Below, piece by piece: positions 18,000 through 27,207 of a stretch of 64,000 nucleotides of DNA (its first letter is position 1; each line of letters begins with the position of its first letter). The notes under the pieces were generated by a model. It searched no databases and had not been told where the DNA came from. It saw nothing but the letters and a program-made list of their open reading frames with translations. The position numbers and the translations under genes were made by a program. The DNA is from Streptomyces sp. NL15-2K (GTDB lineage Bacteria > Actinomycetota > Actinomycetes > Streptomycetales > Streptomycetaceae), in contig NZ_CP130630.1 in the NCBI RefSeq assembly GCF_030551255.1, positions 124,001-188,000 on the forward strand, written 5' to 3'.

Positions 18000-18761
18000 A
18001 TGAACCTCAGGAACACAAACGTCGGCATAACCGGGCCGTACGCCATCCGCACCGAACACGTCGACATCCCGGTGGGCAACGGGCCGCCGATGGGGGCCTA
18101 CATCGCCCGGCCAACGGCTCCCGGCCCGTTCCCGGGCGTCCTGGTGGGCATGGAGCTCTTCGGCGTCGATGCCGGTGTCCGCGACGTCTGCGACCAACTC
18201 GCGGGACTTGGGTTCGTGACACTCGCGCCGGACTTCCACCACCGAACCGCCCCCGGAAGCGAACTGCCCCGGGACCCCGCGGGGCGGGAGCGAGGCTTCG
18301 AACTGCTGGGGCTGATGACGCGCACCACGGTTCTCAGCGACGTGCGCGCCGCCATGGACCACCTTCACGCAGCCGGCAGCGAACGCGTCAGCATGGTCGG
18401 GCTGAGCCTCGGCGGTCACATCGCCTACGTCGCGGCCACGGAGTTGGACCTCGCCGCAGTAGTCGTCTTCTACGGCGGCTGGCTGCCGAGCACCGACATC
18501 TCGATCAGCCGCCCCGAGCCGACGCTGTCACTGACCCCAAAGATCACCGGGCGTGTCCTCTTCCTCGTCGGCGAGGAGGACCACGTCGTCCCGCCCGCAC
18601 AGCAACGCGAGATCACACAGGCGCTGCGCGAGGCCGGCATCCGTCACGAGATGGTCGTCTACCCCGGTATCGGACACGGATTCCTCGGCACCGATCGCAC
18701 CACGTCAGCCGACGCATGGCGCCGCGTCCACGCACTACTGCAGACCAGCGCCGAAAACTGA
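18000..18761 (+). CDS. Dienelactone hydrolase family protein
   Basis: A 253-residue alpha/beta hydrolase starting at the ATG at 18000. Seen are GPFPGVLVGMELFGVDAGVR (the Glu that activates the nucleophile in this family), the nucleophile elbow MVGLSLGGHIAYVA with Ser instead of the classical Cys, VGEEDHVVPPAQQ with the acidic residue, and YPGIGHGFLG with the catalytic His. The fold and motif order are those of DLH-type carboxymethylenebutenolidases. The Ser nucleophile is common in actinobacterial paralogues of unknown substrate. Its expression is probably controlled by the divergent MmyB-type regulator. Confidence 0.92.
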   Translation: MNLRNTNVGITGPYAIRTEHVDIPVGNGPPMGAYIARPTAPGPFPGVLVGMELFGVDAGVRDVCDQLAGLGFVTLAPDFHHRTAPGSELPRDPAGRERGFELLGLMTRTTVLSDVRAAMDHLHAAGSERVSMVGLSLGGHIAYVAATELDLAAVVVFYGGWLPSTDISISRPEPTLSLTPKITGRVLFLVGEEDHVVPPAQQREITQALREAGIRHEMVVYPGIGHGFLGTDRTTSADAWRRVHALLQTSAEN

Positions 18762-18849
18762 CCACCGAGACTTCCGGGGCGTGCCGGTGAGGGAAGCCGG
18801 CCCGTGGCTCACGTTCACCGCCTCCGGAGAGATGGGCCGCCCTCCTTCC

Positions 18850-18996
18850 ATGCCCGATTGCTCCGCCGCGCCCGTGGAACTGACCGCTTCCGAGCGCCAC
18901 CGGCTCAAGGAGATGGCCTACGGCCACAAGACCCCGCACCAGGCACGCCAGCGGGCGACGATCGTGCTCCTGGCGGCACGAGGCCGCGCGAACGCC
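18850..18996 (+). pseudogene. IS630-type transposase N-terminal remnant
   Basis: From the ATG at 18850 the frame reads VELTASERHRLKEMAYGHKT then PHQARQRATIVLLAARGRAN, the opening of IS630-family transposases (the ARRA-x-IIL-x-A region). It breaks off after about 49 codons and is joined directly, in another frame, to the end of a transporter gene at 18998. Confidence 0.55.
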
Positions 18997-18997
18997 C

Positions 18998-19190
18998 GGC
19001 ACCGACTTCACCGGCCACGCCCTGCCCTCGCAGAACGGCTTCAAGGCCGTCATGGCCATCGGCGCCGGAGCAGCCCTCCTCGCCCTCGCCCTCGCCACCT
19101 TCATCCCCCGGCACCGCGCCGCCGCACAGCCGACCGCCGACCGCCGACCGCCCGGAACGGCCGGTGGTGGTCACCGGCGCGAGGGCGTAA
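18998..19190 (+). pseudogene. MFS drug transporter C-terminal remnant
   Basis: The frame at 18998 reads GTDFTGHALPSQNGFKAVMA then IGAGAALLALALATFIPRH. This matches the periplasmic loop, last membrane helix and basic tail of EmrB/QacA-type 14-TM exporters. Nothing upstream of it is transporter-like. It is fused to the IS630 scrap and is certainly non-functional alone. Confidence 0.5.
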
Positions 19191-19241
19191 GACCCCGGCG
19201 CTCGCCTGCTGCCCCACCGGGCGCCGCCGCGCGGCACGAGG

Positions 19242-19253
19242 AAACCCCAGGTC
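19242..19253 (+). repeat. Copy 1 of the repeated 12-mer AAACCCCAGGTC
   Basis: AAACCCCAGGTC occurs here, 55 bases beyond the end of the DUF885 gene, and again in the two divergent promoter gaps at 35718 and 41385. No gene starts just downstream of this copy, so its role here is unclear. Confidence 0.45.
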
Positions 19254-19308
19254 GAAGATGTGCCGGCCCGGGGTCTCTGCCAGCCGCTACGGCCACCGGG
19301 GTTCAAGC

Positions 19309-20961
19309 TCAGTGGGCGGCCACGTTCGCCGTCCATGCGGCCACCGCGTCGTCCAGCACGGCCATCGGCAGGGCTCCGCCGCCCAGGACGAGGTCGTGAA
19401 AGGCTCGGACGTCGAAGGCCGCGCCCAGTTCCCGCTCGGCCCGGGCCCGAAGCCGTTGGATCTCCAGCCGCCCGATCATGTAGGACAGTGCCTGGCCGGG
19501 CATCTCGATGTAGCGGTCGGTTTCGGACTGAATCTCCACCTCTGCCATCACCGTGTTGGTCCGCAGATACTCCACCACCCGCCGGCGACTCCAACCGAAT
19601 GCGTGCACTCCGGTGTCCACCACCAGTCGGGCCGCCCGGGTCGAATCCATCGCGAGCATGCCGAGCCGCGCGATGTCGTCGGAATACAGGCCCATCTCTT
19701 CGGCCAGCCGCTCGGCGTACAACCCCCAGCCCTCGCTGTAGGAGTTGATCAACACCAAGCGCCGAAGCTGCGGCAGTTCCGCCAGCTCCTGAGCGACCGT
19801 GATCTGGAAGTGGTGTCCGGGCACCGCCTCGTGGAAGGTGAGGGCCTCCGACACGTACCGGTCCCGCTCGGTCGCGCGGTAGGTGTTGACGAGGTACGTG
19901 CCCGGTCGCGAGCCGTCCAGCGCCGCCGGGCTGTACCAGGCGGCGGCCGCATTGGGCGCGTCCGCCTCCGGGGTGGGCTCCACGACGCATCCGTGCGAGG
20001 GCATCAGGCCGAACCACTGCGGCGCCGCCTTCTCCGCGCGCTCCACCGCGGACCGCGCTGCCGCCACCAACTCCTGCGCACTGCCCCAGCGCAACGCGGT
20101 GTCCGTGCGCAACCGGTGGTGCACCTCGGCAACCGTACGCACCCCGAAGACTCTGGAGCCGATCGCCACGTACTCCTCGGCCAGCTGCTCGATCAGGTCG
20201 AGGCCGATCTGATGCAACTGCTCGGGGGTACGGTCGGTCGTCGTGTGCATCCGCGCGAGGGCGGCGTAACTGGCGTCCCCGTCCGGCAGCCAGCACAGGC
20301 CGGCCCGTTCCGGGGAACGGCCGTGCGGTGCGATGTCGGTGTCGAGTGCTTGCCGGTAGGCGGCGAACGCCGGCCGGACCACGTCCTCGATCAGACGATC
20401 CCGCTCGGCCACCCGAGAACCACTCAGTAGCGGCTGGCGTAACGGGTCACCCGCCGCGTCCGCGAGATAACCGTCCAGGCGGGTTATCGCATAGCGCGCC
20501 CGTTCCCCGACCGGGAGCCGGCCGGCGGCCACCCCGCTGCGGTGGCGGGCCGTGACCTTCGCGAGGTAGTCGGGAATCGTGGCCAGCCGCGTGAGGTAAC
20601 TGCGTTCCTGCTCCACGGTGATCGGTCGAGCGAGAGGCACCATGGTGAGGAGCCGGGCGATCGGTGAGACCAGGTAGTCGGCCATCGTGTGCTCGACCAG
20701 CCGGGCGTCGATCCGGTCCACCACTGCCGCGGCCTGCTGCGTCACCACCGCCTGGGTCGCCCAGTCCGGCTCCGCCGGATCGAGTTCACCCGCGGCGGCG
20801 GCGATGTCCGCCGCCCGGTCCCGCAATCGCGCCTCCGCCGCCTCGTCGTGGTCGCTCAGCAGATGGTCGTAACCCGGCAGGCCCTGGATGAACTCGTTGA
20901 GAGGATCCTCTTGGGCAATGACGTCGAGTAGCTCGTCGGCAAGCTTGGCCGTGGTGCTCAT
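19309..20961 (-). CDS. DUF885 family metallopeptidase-like protein
   Basis: A 550-residue protein from the ATG at 20961 (AGAGGG about eleven bases upstream), beginning MSTTAKLADELLDVIAQEDP. It shows the DUF885 hallmark LTFHEAVPGHHFQITVAQEL, a HExxH-like zinc site with a following GHH, then INSYSEGWGLYAERLAEEMG carrying the third ligand Glu, and IEMPGQALSYMIGRLEI near the end. It is a full-length member of the oligopeptidase-like DUF885 family; no signal peptide is seen, so it is cytoplasmic. It is 64 bases downstream of the aminotransferase in the cluster's minus-strand operon. It could process a peptide product or give self-protection (inference). Confidence 0.9.
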   Translation of the reverse strand: MSTTAKLADELLDVIAQEDPLNEFIQGLPGYDHLLSDHDEAAEARLRDRAADIAAAAGELDPAEPDWATQAVVTQQAAAVVDRIDARLVEHTMADYLVSPIARLLTMVPLARPITVEQERSYLTRLATIPDYLAKVTARHRSGVAAGRLPVGERARYAITRLDGYLADAAGDPLRQPLLSGSRVAERDRLIEDVVRPAFAAYRQALDTDIAPHGRSPERAGLCWLPDGDASYAALARMHTTTDRTPEQLHQIGLDLIEQLAEEYVAIGSRVFGVRTVAEVHHRLRTDTALRWGSAQELVAAARSAVERAEKAAPQWFGLMPSHGCVVEPTPEADAPNAAAAWYSPAALDGSRPGTYLVNTYRATERDRYVSEALTFHEAVPGHHFQITVAQELAELPQLRRLVLINSYSEGWGLYAERLAEEMGLYSDDIARLGMLAMDSTRAARLVVDTGVHAFGWSRRRVVEYLRTNTVMAEVEIQSETDRYIEMPGQALSYMIGRLEIQRLRARAERELGAAFDVRAFHDLVLGGGALPMAVLDDAVAAWTANVAAH

Positions 20962-21025
20962 GCAATCAATCCCTCTGTTCCAGTACTGCAACGGGCGAGG
21001 ACGAGATCCGGAGCGCTGGAAGACC

Positions 21026-22300
21026 TCATGTCTCCGAATATGTACACAGTTCTTCGAGCGCTTTGGCCAGCCGACGGACCCCTTCCGCTATCAGCCGGTC
21101 GTCAGGGCTCAAGCTGAGCCGGAAGCACCGGGTCCCGTGCGTGCGTAGGAACGGCGATTCCAGCGGGGCGACGAAGAAGTGGCGACCCGGGACGATGAAC
21201 ATCCCGTTCCGCTTGAGGAGTCGGTAGAGCTGGAGGTCGTCGAACCAGTCGTGGTCCACGTTCAGCCAACAGAACATGCCGCCGTCGCTGCTGTGCAGCC
21301 GCCAGTCGATGTGTTCCGGGAGGGCCTCGGCGAGCAGCTGCTCCGCCATCGTGCGTTTGGCCCTGTAGTAAGGCTTGATGTGCTGTGCCGTCAGTACATC
21401 GATGTGCCGTTCCGAGAGAGCTCGTGCGGCCGTGGCCTGCACCAGTTGTGGGGCGTGCAGCGTCGCATTCGCCATGAAGGACACCATGGGGTCGATGAGC
21501 GGCGCAGGACCTATCGCAAAAGCAATTCGCTCTCCGGGCAGACCCGCCTTCGACAGGGTGAACAGATTGATCACCCGGGAGTGGATGACAGGCGCAAGGT
21601 GGGTGTGCACGATGCCGGGGAAAGGCTGCCCGTACGCGTGGTCGATGACCAGGGGGGCGTCGTGGTACTCGGCCAGCTCGATCAGTACATCGAGTTCATC
21701 GGCATCGATGGTGCTGCCCGTGGGGTTGGCCGGGTTGGACAGCAGCATCATGCCCATGTTGTCGAGCCGGCGCAGTGCCTCCACATCGACGCGGTACCGG
21801 AAGGACCGCTCCCCGTTCCCGACGACTCGCGGTTCCACTCCGATGATTCCGCCCGAGTCCAGGCCGAGCCCCTGGTAGCCCGTGTAGTCGGGCAGGCGCG
21901 GCAGGACCAGGCGCCGCAGCCGGTCGTTGCCGTCCGGCCCGGTGAACAGCGTTGTCGCGATGAAGGCCAGCATCTGGCTTCCGGGTCCGACGACAACGTT
22001 CGCGGGCTCGATCGACCAGCCGTAGGCCGAATTGAAGTACTCGACGATGGCTTCGACCAGGACATGTGTGCCCCGCGAAGGGCCGTAGCAAGTGCTGGTC
22101 TCGACGAACTGCGCGTCCAGGGTCTCCCTGGTGAGCCGTTGCCATGCAGCGACGACCTCGGGGATGTACGAAGGATTCCCGGGGCTGAGATTGATCCATT
22201 CGTCTCCACCGGCGCTGTCCCCCGCTGCGGCGATATCCTCCATGATGCTCCGGATGCCTGACAGCCCTGATATCTGCTGGCCGCGACTCGATAGCTGCAC
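21026..22300 (-). CDS. PLP-dependent aminotransferase class I/II, AvtA-like
   Basis: The GTG at 22300 (leader agaaggttcaggca) is preferred; longer frames run into the carrier-protein gene. The 424-residue product shows the AvtA-type opening (SGLSGIRSIMEDIAAAG, WINLSPGNPSYIPEV), the cofactor region LLSNPANPTGSTIDADEL and LVIDHAYGQPFPG, and the PLP lysine in INLFTLSKAGLPGERIAFAI. Valine-pyruvate aminotransferase-type enzymes aminate branched 2-oxo acids. Directly after the stand-alone A and carrier genes and near an isopropylmalate synthase, it probably supplies the amino acid those enzymes use. Confidence 0.9.
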   Translation of the reverse strand: MQLSSRGQQISGLSGIRSIMEDIAAAGDSAGGDEWINLSPGNPSYIPEVVAAWQRLTRETLDAQFVETSTCYGPSRGTHVLVEAIVEYFNSAYGWSIEPANVVVGPGSQMLAFIATTLFTGPDGNDRLRRLVLPRLPDYTGYQGLGLDSGGIIGVEPRVVGNGERSFRYRVDVEALRRLDNMGMMLLSNPANPTGSTIDADELDVLIELAEYHDAPLVIDHAYGQPFPGIVHTHLAPVIHSRVINLFTLSKAGLPGERIAFAIGPAPLIDPMVSFMANATLHAPQLVQATAARALSERHIDVLTAQHIKPYYRAKRTMAEQLLAEALPEHIDWRLHSSDGGMFCWLNVDHDWFDDLQLYRLLKRNGMFIVPGRHFFVAPLESPFLRTHGTRCFRLSLSPDDRLIAEGVRRLAKALEELCTYSET

Positions 22301-22337
22301 TGCCTGAACCTTCTGTAGGAGTGAAACGTCCGGGCGA

Positions 22338-22583
22338 TCAGTCGGCTGACAGGGCTGCTCCGATGTGCTCGGAGATCTCCTTGACAGTGGACTTACGGAA
22401 GAGGAGATCCATCGGAACGGCCACACCGATCTCGGCGTGGATCTCGCGCTGAATTCTGGTCATGGTCAGTGAGTTACCGCCGAGGATGAAGAAATTGTCG
22501 TCGTCGGAAAAATCATCGCGATTGAGAGCGCGGCCCCATATTGCGTGGACCTTCGAAGTGATCACTGGTGATACTCTCCCCAT
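22338..22583 (-). CDS. Stand-alone peptidyl carrier protein
   Basis: An 81-residue carrier protein with the phosphopantetheine site FFILGGNSLTMTRIQREIH. An ATG at 22583 gives MGRVSPVITS. A GTG at 22565 preceded by GGGGAGAG is an equally good or better start and would give 75 residues. The helix I region VHAIWGRALNRDDFSDDD is a normal PCP opening. It lies 10 bases after the stand-alone A domain gene, so the pair makes a free-standing loading module that activates and carries one amino acid, perhaps for modification while bound. Confidence 0.92.
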   Translation of the reverse strand: MGRVSPVITSKVHAIWGRALNRDDFSDDDNFFILGGNSLTMTRIQREIHAEIGVAVPMDLLFRKSTVKEISEHIGAALSAD

Positions 22584-22593
22584 TCTTTGAACA

Positions 22594-24153
22594 TCAGGCC
22601 GCGACCATGGCTGCCAGTGCCCGGCGGTCCGTCTTCCCGTTCGCGTTGAGCGGGAAGGCCTCCACAGCGACGAACTGCTGCGGGATCATGTTGTGAGGCA
22701 GCACACGCAGCAGGTCCGCGTACAGGCTCCGGGTGTCGAGAGGGCTCACCGCCGGCAGCACATAGGCCACCAGGCGCGGCTCCCCTGCCTGATCGGGCAG
22801 GGCGAGCACGACGACGTCCTCCACGAACTCGTGGCTGCGCACACCGTGCTCCACATCACCGAGATCCATCCGCATGCCGCGGATCTTCACCTGGGCATCG
22901 GCCCGGCCGACCACCACCAGTTCTCCGTCCGCGGTGACATAGCCCCGGTCACCGGTCCGGTAGATGCGCATCGGACCGTCCGCGACGGGCAGTTCGGTGA
23001 AGCGCCGGGTGTCGGCCGGCGAGGCGTTGAGGTACCCCGCGCTGACGCTCAGGCCCGAGATGCAGACCTCCCCCGTGGTGCCGTCCGGGACCTCTGACAG
23101 GTCTGAGTCCAGGATTCGGATTTCGGTGTTGTACACCGGGGGGCCCACAGGCGTCGCCGACCCGTCATAGCGGGGATAGTCGGTCAATGTGTGGGAGCTG
23201 GCCACGTCAGTGCATTCGGCCACCCCGTACTGGTGCAGCAGGACACAGGTGTTGTTCTCCCGGGTGGCCCATTCCTCGACCCGTGACACGGACAGTGGTT
23301 CACCGCCGATGAAGACATGGCCTACCTGGGTCAGAGCGCTGCCTGCCACGGCAAGCTCGTGCTCGATCAGCACATAGAGGGTGCTCGGCGCGCAGTGGAG
23401 TTGTCTGACGCGCTTCTCCTCGATGATCTGATAGGCCATGACCGGATCGAATGTGCGGCTGGGCAGCAGATGGATGGCGGCTCCGCAGAACAGCGGCGCC
23501 ATCAGACCGCGCTGACTTATGTCGAAGCCGAATGAGCTGACGGTCAGCCCGTCGGCACTGTCGTCCAGCCGGTACTCCAGGCGCAGCCATTCCAGCAGGT
23601 TGTACCAGCCCTCATGGCGAATGGCCGTCGCCTTGGGTGTTCCGGTCGAGCCCGAGGTGAATACCACGTAGCACAGGTCGTCGTTGCCGAGGTCGACGTT
23701 CGGGTTCGACGCGGGCTCCGCTGCGAGAGCGTCGGTCAGCTCCTCGACGAGTACCAGTTCACCGGTTGCCTGGCCGAGCAGGTCGCGGGTGTCCGCAGAG
23801 ACGATGTTCAGCTTGTTCTGATCGAGCTGGGACACCATCAGCCCCAACCGCTCAGCCGGGTAGGTGGGATCCAACGGCACGTAGGCCGCGCCGGCCTTCA
23901 TGATCCCGAGAATGCTGACGACAAGCTCCGGTGTCCGGTCCAGGCATACGCCGATGACCGAGCCTCGACCCGCACCACGCGAGATCAGGTGGTGGGCGAA
24001 GCGATTCGCCCGCTCGTTGAGTTCCGCGTAGGTGAGTTCTGAACCGCCACAGGTCAAAGCGGTCCGCTCCGGGGTCCGCCGCGCATGGGACTCGAATACC
24101 CGATGGACAAGCAGGTCTTCGGGAAGGGAGACGTGCCGGCCTTTGAGAACCAT
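22594..24153 (-). CDS. Stand-alone NRPS adenylation domain
   Basis: A 519-residue amino-acid-activating enzyme with all core motifs: A2 LGIMKAGAAYVPLDP, A3 YVVFTSGSTGTPKATAI, A4 FGFDISQRGLMAP, A5 LHQYGVAECTD, A7 YRTGDRGY, A8 GRADAQVKIRGMRMDLGDVE and A10 LNANGKTDRRAL. Asp235 and Lys517 equivalents are present, so the substrate has an alpha-amino and carboxyl group. My hand alignment to GrsA gives pocket residues D-I-R-H-F-G-Q-D-V-K, which I cannot match to a known amino acid; Arg at 239 and Asp at 330 suggest a polar substrate. It is paired with the carrier protein at 22338. Confidence 0.94.
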   Translation of the reverse strand: MVLKGRHVSLPEDLLVHRVFESHARRTPERTALTCGGSELTYAELNERANRFAHHLISRGAGRGSVIGVCLDRTPELVVSILGIMKAGAAYVPLDPTYPAERLGLMVSQLDQNKLNIVSADTRDLLGQATGELVLVEELTDALAAEPASNPNVDLGNDDLCYVVFTSGSTGTPKATAIRHEGWYNLLEWLRLEYRLDDSADGLTVSSFGFDISQRGLMAPLFCGAAIHLLPSRTFDPVMAYQIIEEKRVRQLHCAPSTLYVLIEHELAVAGSALTQVGHVFIGGEPLSVSRVEEWATRENNTCVLLHQYGVAECTDVASSHTLTDYPRYDGSATPVGPPVYNTEIRILDSDLSEVPDGTTGEVCISGLSVSAGYLNASPADTRRFTELPVADGPMRIYRTGDRGYVTADGELVVVGRADAQVKIRGMRMDLGDVEHGVRSHEFVEDVVVLALPDQAGEPRLVAYVLPAVSPLDTRSLYADLLRVLPHNMIPQQFVAVEAFPLNANGKTDRRALAAMVAA

Positions 24154-24187
24154 GAGAAGTGGTTCCTCTCAAGAGTCATGTGACGGG

Positions 24188-25981
24188 TCAGGAAGCCAGG
24201 GCTCGACAGACGGCGGAGGTCACGGCGTTGAGCCGGGCGGCGTCCCGATCAGCGGCAAGTCCGGCCCCGTACCAGGACTCCCCGTTCAGGCTGAGCAACG
24301 CATAGGCGGCGAAGCCGTTGCCGAGAGTTTCACCGACGGTGTGTTCCGTCAGTTCTAGGAGTTCACATATGAAACCGGCGTCCAGAAGTGCGTCCACATA
24401 GGCGGCAGCAGTGTCGGCTCCGGTTCCGCTCAGCCGTACCTCCGCACCGTTGCCCACAACCACGAGGGCCTCGACGTGCGTCGTGGATTCCTCGCGGATG
24501 ACGCGGAAGTCCTTGAGCAGAAGTGCCGACTGCGCGAAATCGAGGTACTCCTCGGTGAAGATCGCGCGGAGATCCCGGGACGTCAGCTCCGAGCCACGGT
24601 CGTCGGCGACACGTTGCACCCGCTTGGCGTACTCCACCCGGAGCCCGCGCGGCAGGTCCAGCCCATAAGCGCTCATGAGCAGGTGCGCCACACCACTCTT
24701 GCCGGACTGGCTGTTGACTCTGACGACTGATTCGTAGGCCCGCCCCACGTCCTTGGGGTCGAGGGGCAGGTAGGGGACGTCCCAGGGCACCTCGCTCCAA
24801 GCGATGTCGGCTGCGAGGGCTTGGCGTTCGATCGCGGCGAGGCCTTTTGCGATGGCGTCCTGGTGAGTTCCCGAGAACGCGGTATAGACGAGGTCGCCGG
24901 CATAGGGGTGACGGGGAGAGGTGGGGAGCCGATTGGCGAACTCGACCGTGCGGCGGATCTCGTCGATGTCGGAGAAGTCCAGCTGAGGGTCGATGCCCTG
25001 GCTGAAGAGGTTCAGTGCGAGAGTCGCCAGGCATACGTTGCCGGTACGTTCGCCGTTGCCGAAGAGGGTGCCTTCGATCCGGTCCGCCCCGGCCATCACG
25101 GCCAGCTCGGCGGAGGCCACGGCCGTGCCGCGGTCGTTGTGCGGATGCACGGAAAGGATGACGGCGTCCCGACGGTCGAGATTGCGGTGCATCCATTCGA
25201 TCTGGTCCGCATAGACGTTGGGGGAGTCGGTCTCCACCGTGCTCGGAAGGTTCAGCGTGACCGGGCGGTCGCAGCTCGCGTCCCAGAGCGCCGTGACGGT
25301 GTTCGACACCTGGAGAACGAAATCGGGCTCCGTCACGTTGAACGTCTCCGGCGAGTACTCGAACCGCAGGTCCGCACCCTTGGCGGAACTCGCCTTCCGG
25401 GCGATGTGCTCAGCCGACCGGACGGCCATCGCCTGCACCTCGTCAGTGCTCATACCGAACACGACGTCGCGCCACAGACAGGCGGTCGCATGGCACAGAT
25501 GCACCATCGCCCGGTCGGCGCCCTCGATGGCCTGGAAGGTCCGGTCGATCAGCTCGAGCCGCGCCGGGGTGAAGACGGAGATGGTGACGTCGTCGGGGAT
25601 CTCGTCGTTCTCGATCAGCATGCGTACGAAAGAGAAGTCCGCGTCGCTCGCGGAGGGGTACCCGACCTCGATGTCCTTGAAGCCCATGCGCACGAGCAGT
25701 TCGAACATGCGTCGCTTGCGCTCGACATCCATCGGGCTGCTCAGCGCCTGGTTTCCGTCCCGAAGGTCGACCGAAGCCCACAGTGGAGCCTTGACCAGGG
25801 ACTGCGTCGGCCAGCTGCGGTCGGTAGGCTCGTACGGAAGCCGGGGTCCGGACCTCGCGTAGCGTCGAAAGGGCATGGAGGATCCGCGCTGCGGGTTCCA
25901 CCACGGCTGATGCGAACCGCGCGGGCCCGCAGGCGTCTTGATTCCGGACAATGCGAACCCTCTCTCTGATGCCGCGGTCAT
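24188..25981 (-). CDS. 2-isopropylmalate synthase, full length (leuA paralogue)
   Basis: A 597-residue protein with the ATG at 25981 (GGGGGAG eight bases upstream) in a four-base ATGA overlap with the MFS gene. It has the LeuA catalytic barrel: WASVDLRDGNQALSSPMDVE, MGFKDIEVGYPSASDADFSF, VILSVHPHNDRGTAVASAEL (metal-binding HxH), GTLFGNGERTGN and NSQSGKSGVAHLL. A C-terminal regulatory domain extends to RLSGTGADTAAAYVDALLDA. This matches the long actinobacterial LeuA, which condenses 2-oxoisovalerate with acetyl-CoA and is feedback-inhibited by leucine. LeuCD and LeuB are not here. It may boost leucine supply or elongate another 2-oxo acid. Confidence 0.93.
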   Translation of the reverse strand: MTAASERGFALSGIKTPAGPRGSHQPWWNPQRGSSMPFRRYARSGPRLPYEPTDRSWPTQSLVKAPLWASVDLRDGNQALSSPMDVERKRRMFELLVRMGFKDIEVGYPSASDADFSFVRMLIENDEIPDDVTISVFTPARLELIDRTFQAIEGADRAMVHLCHATACLWRDVVFGMSTDEVQAMAVRSAEHIARKASSAKGADLRFEYSPETFNVTEPDFVLQVSNTVTALWDASCDRPVTLNLPSTVETDSPNVYADQIEWMHRNLDRRDAVILSVHPHNDRGTAVASAELAVMAGADRIEGTLFGNGERTGNVCLATLALNLFSQGIDPQLDFSDIDEIRRTVEFANRLPTSPRHPYAGDLVYTAFSGTHQDAIAKGLAAIERQALAADIAWSEVPWDVPYLPLDPKDVGRAYESVVRVNSQSGKSGVAHLLMSAYGLDLPRGLRVEYAKRVQRVADDRGSELTSRDLRAIFTEEYLDFAQSALLLKDFRVIREESTTHVEALVVVGNGAEVRLSGTGADTAAAYVDALLDAGFICELLELTEHTVGETLGNGFAAYALLSLNGESWYGAGLAADRDAARLNAVTSAVCRALAS

Positions 25982-27207
25982 GTCGTTTCTCCCCCAGTCG
26001 TGAGATGCGGTTGCTCGGGTGCCACAGCCCGGCCGGCTCGGTCGATTCCGCGATCGGAGCGCAGCCCCGGCATCAGGACCAGCGTGATCATGATTGCGAG
26101 AGCGGCGTTCACGGCTATCCCCGTCGAAGGCGAGGAGAACTCGGCCACCGCGCCCGCGAGGGCGGCACCGAGGCCCTGCATGGTGCGCATGCCGGAGGTG
26201 TAGAGGCCCAGCGCCTGCCCGCTCAGCTCCCCGGGGGTCAGCGACAACAGGCGTTCCTGAAGGACCCAGTTGGCCGAATATCCGACGGTGGCGAACATGA
26301 CGGCCAGCAACGCCAAGGGCAGTGCCGGATGCAGAGCGAAGATCAGGTAAGGAGCGGCGAGCAGCAGCAACAACGGCACACCCAGGCGCTCCCTGTACCG
26401 CTGAGGCAGGAGCCGACCCGTCAGGATGTCGCCGACCAGCATGCCGAACGCGCCGGAGGCGAAGAGAAGTCCCGCGTGCCTCGGTGCATAGGCGACGTAG
26501 AGGGACTCGCAACCGACGACCAGTCCGCACGGAAGCCAGAAGGAGAGGTAGACGAAGCGGCGTGACTTGGAGGACCACAGCCGTACGTTGTTCCGCCAGG
26601 TCTCGGTGGCTGAGGCCCGCCCGAGGGCTCGCGGCGGGCGGCGGCTGAGGCCGGCCAGGGCGACGAACGAGGCGGCAAGGTAGAGGGCGGCACCGATGAG
26701 CAGCGTGTCACGCGGTGACAAGGCCGTCGTGAGCACGCCGCCGACCGCGTACCCGCAGATCTGCATGAGGCCCATGGCCATGCTGAGCACCGAGCTGCCC
26801 AGCACGTATCCGTCGCTCGGGAGGATCTCGTTCAGCAGTCCGAAGCTCACGCCGCCGCCCACCGCCGCGATCACCCCCTGGCCCAGGAGGATGGCGAAGA
26901 CAGCCCACACGGGCAGACCGGGGATGGCCTGGACGGCCGTACTCAGGCCGAAGATCAGGCTCATGCCGGTCAGCGCGGCACGGGGCGGCAGACGATCGGC
27001 TCCCGACAGCAGCGTGGTCGCGCCGATCACCTGGGCGAGAGAGGGGCCGAACATGGCGAGTGTGGACAGCAGTGGTGAGCCGGTGGCCGTGTAGATCAGC
27101 GTGCTGAGGGCCAGTCCGCTGACCGTCTGGGCGGCTATCTGCCCGGAGTACGCGAAGAAGAGCGGTGTGAACTCCGGCGTGCGGACGAGTTCGCGATAGG
27201 TGCGCAT
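25978..27207 (-). CDS. MFS exporter of the biosynthetic cluster
   Basis: About 409 residues from the ATG at 27207 (MRTYRELVRTPEFTPLFFAY); an in-frame GTG at 27243 is a possible earlier start. Roughly twelve hydrophobic segments and the MFS loop LSGADRLPPRAALTG are visible. The family resembles antibiotic-cluster efflux pumps. Its last codons overlap the isopropylmalate synthase start (ATGA), implying translational coupling. A 240-base gap separates it from the upstream 2OG oxygenase gene and could hold an extra promoter, though none was recognised. Probable role: export of the NRPS product. Confidence 0.87.
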   Translation of the reverse strand: MRTYRELVRTPEFTPLFFAYSGQIAAQTVSGLALSTLIYTATGSPLLSTLAMFGPSLAQVIGATTLLSGADRLPPRAALTGMSLIFGLSTAVQAIPGLPVWAVFAILLGQGVIAAVGGGVSFGLLNEILPSDGYVLGSSVLSMAMGLMQICGYAVGGVLTTALSPRDTLLIGAALYLAASFVALAGLSRRPPRALGRASATETWRNNVRLWSSKSRRFVYLSFWLPCGLVVGCESLYVAYAPRHAGLLFASGAFGMLVGDILTGRLLPQRYRERLGVPLLLLLAAPYLIFALHPALPLALLAVMFATVGYSANWVLQERLLSLTPGELSGQALGLYTSGMRTMQGLGAALAGAVAEFSSPSTGIAVNAALAIMITLVLMPGLRSDRGIDRAGRAVAPEQPHLTTGGETT

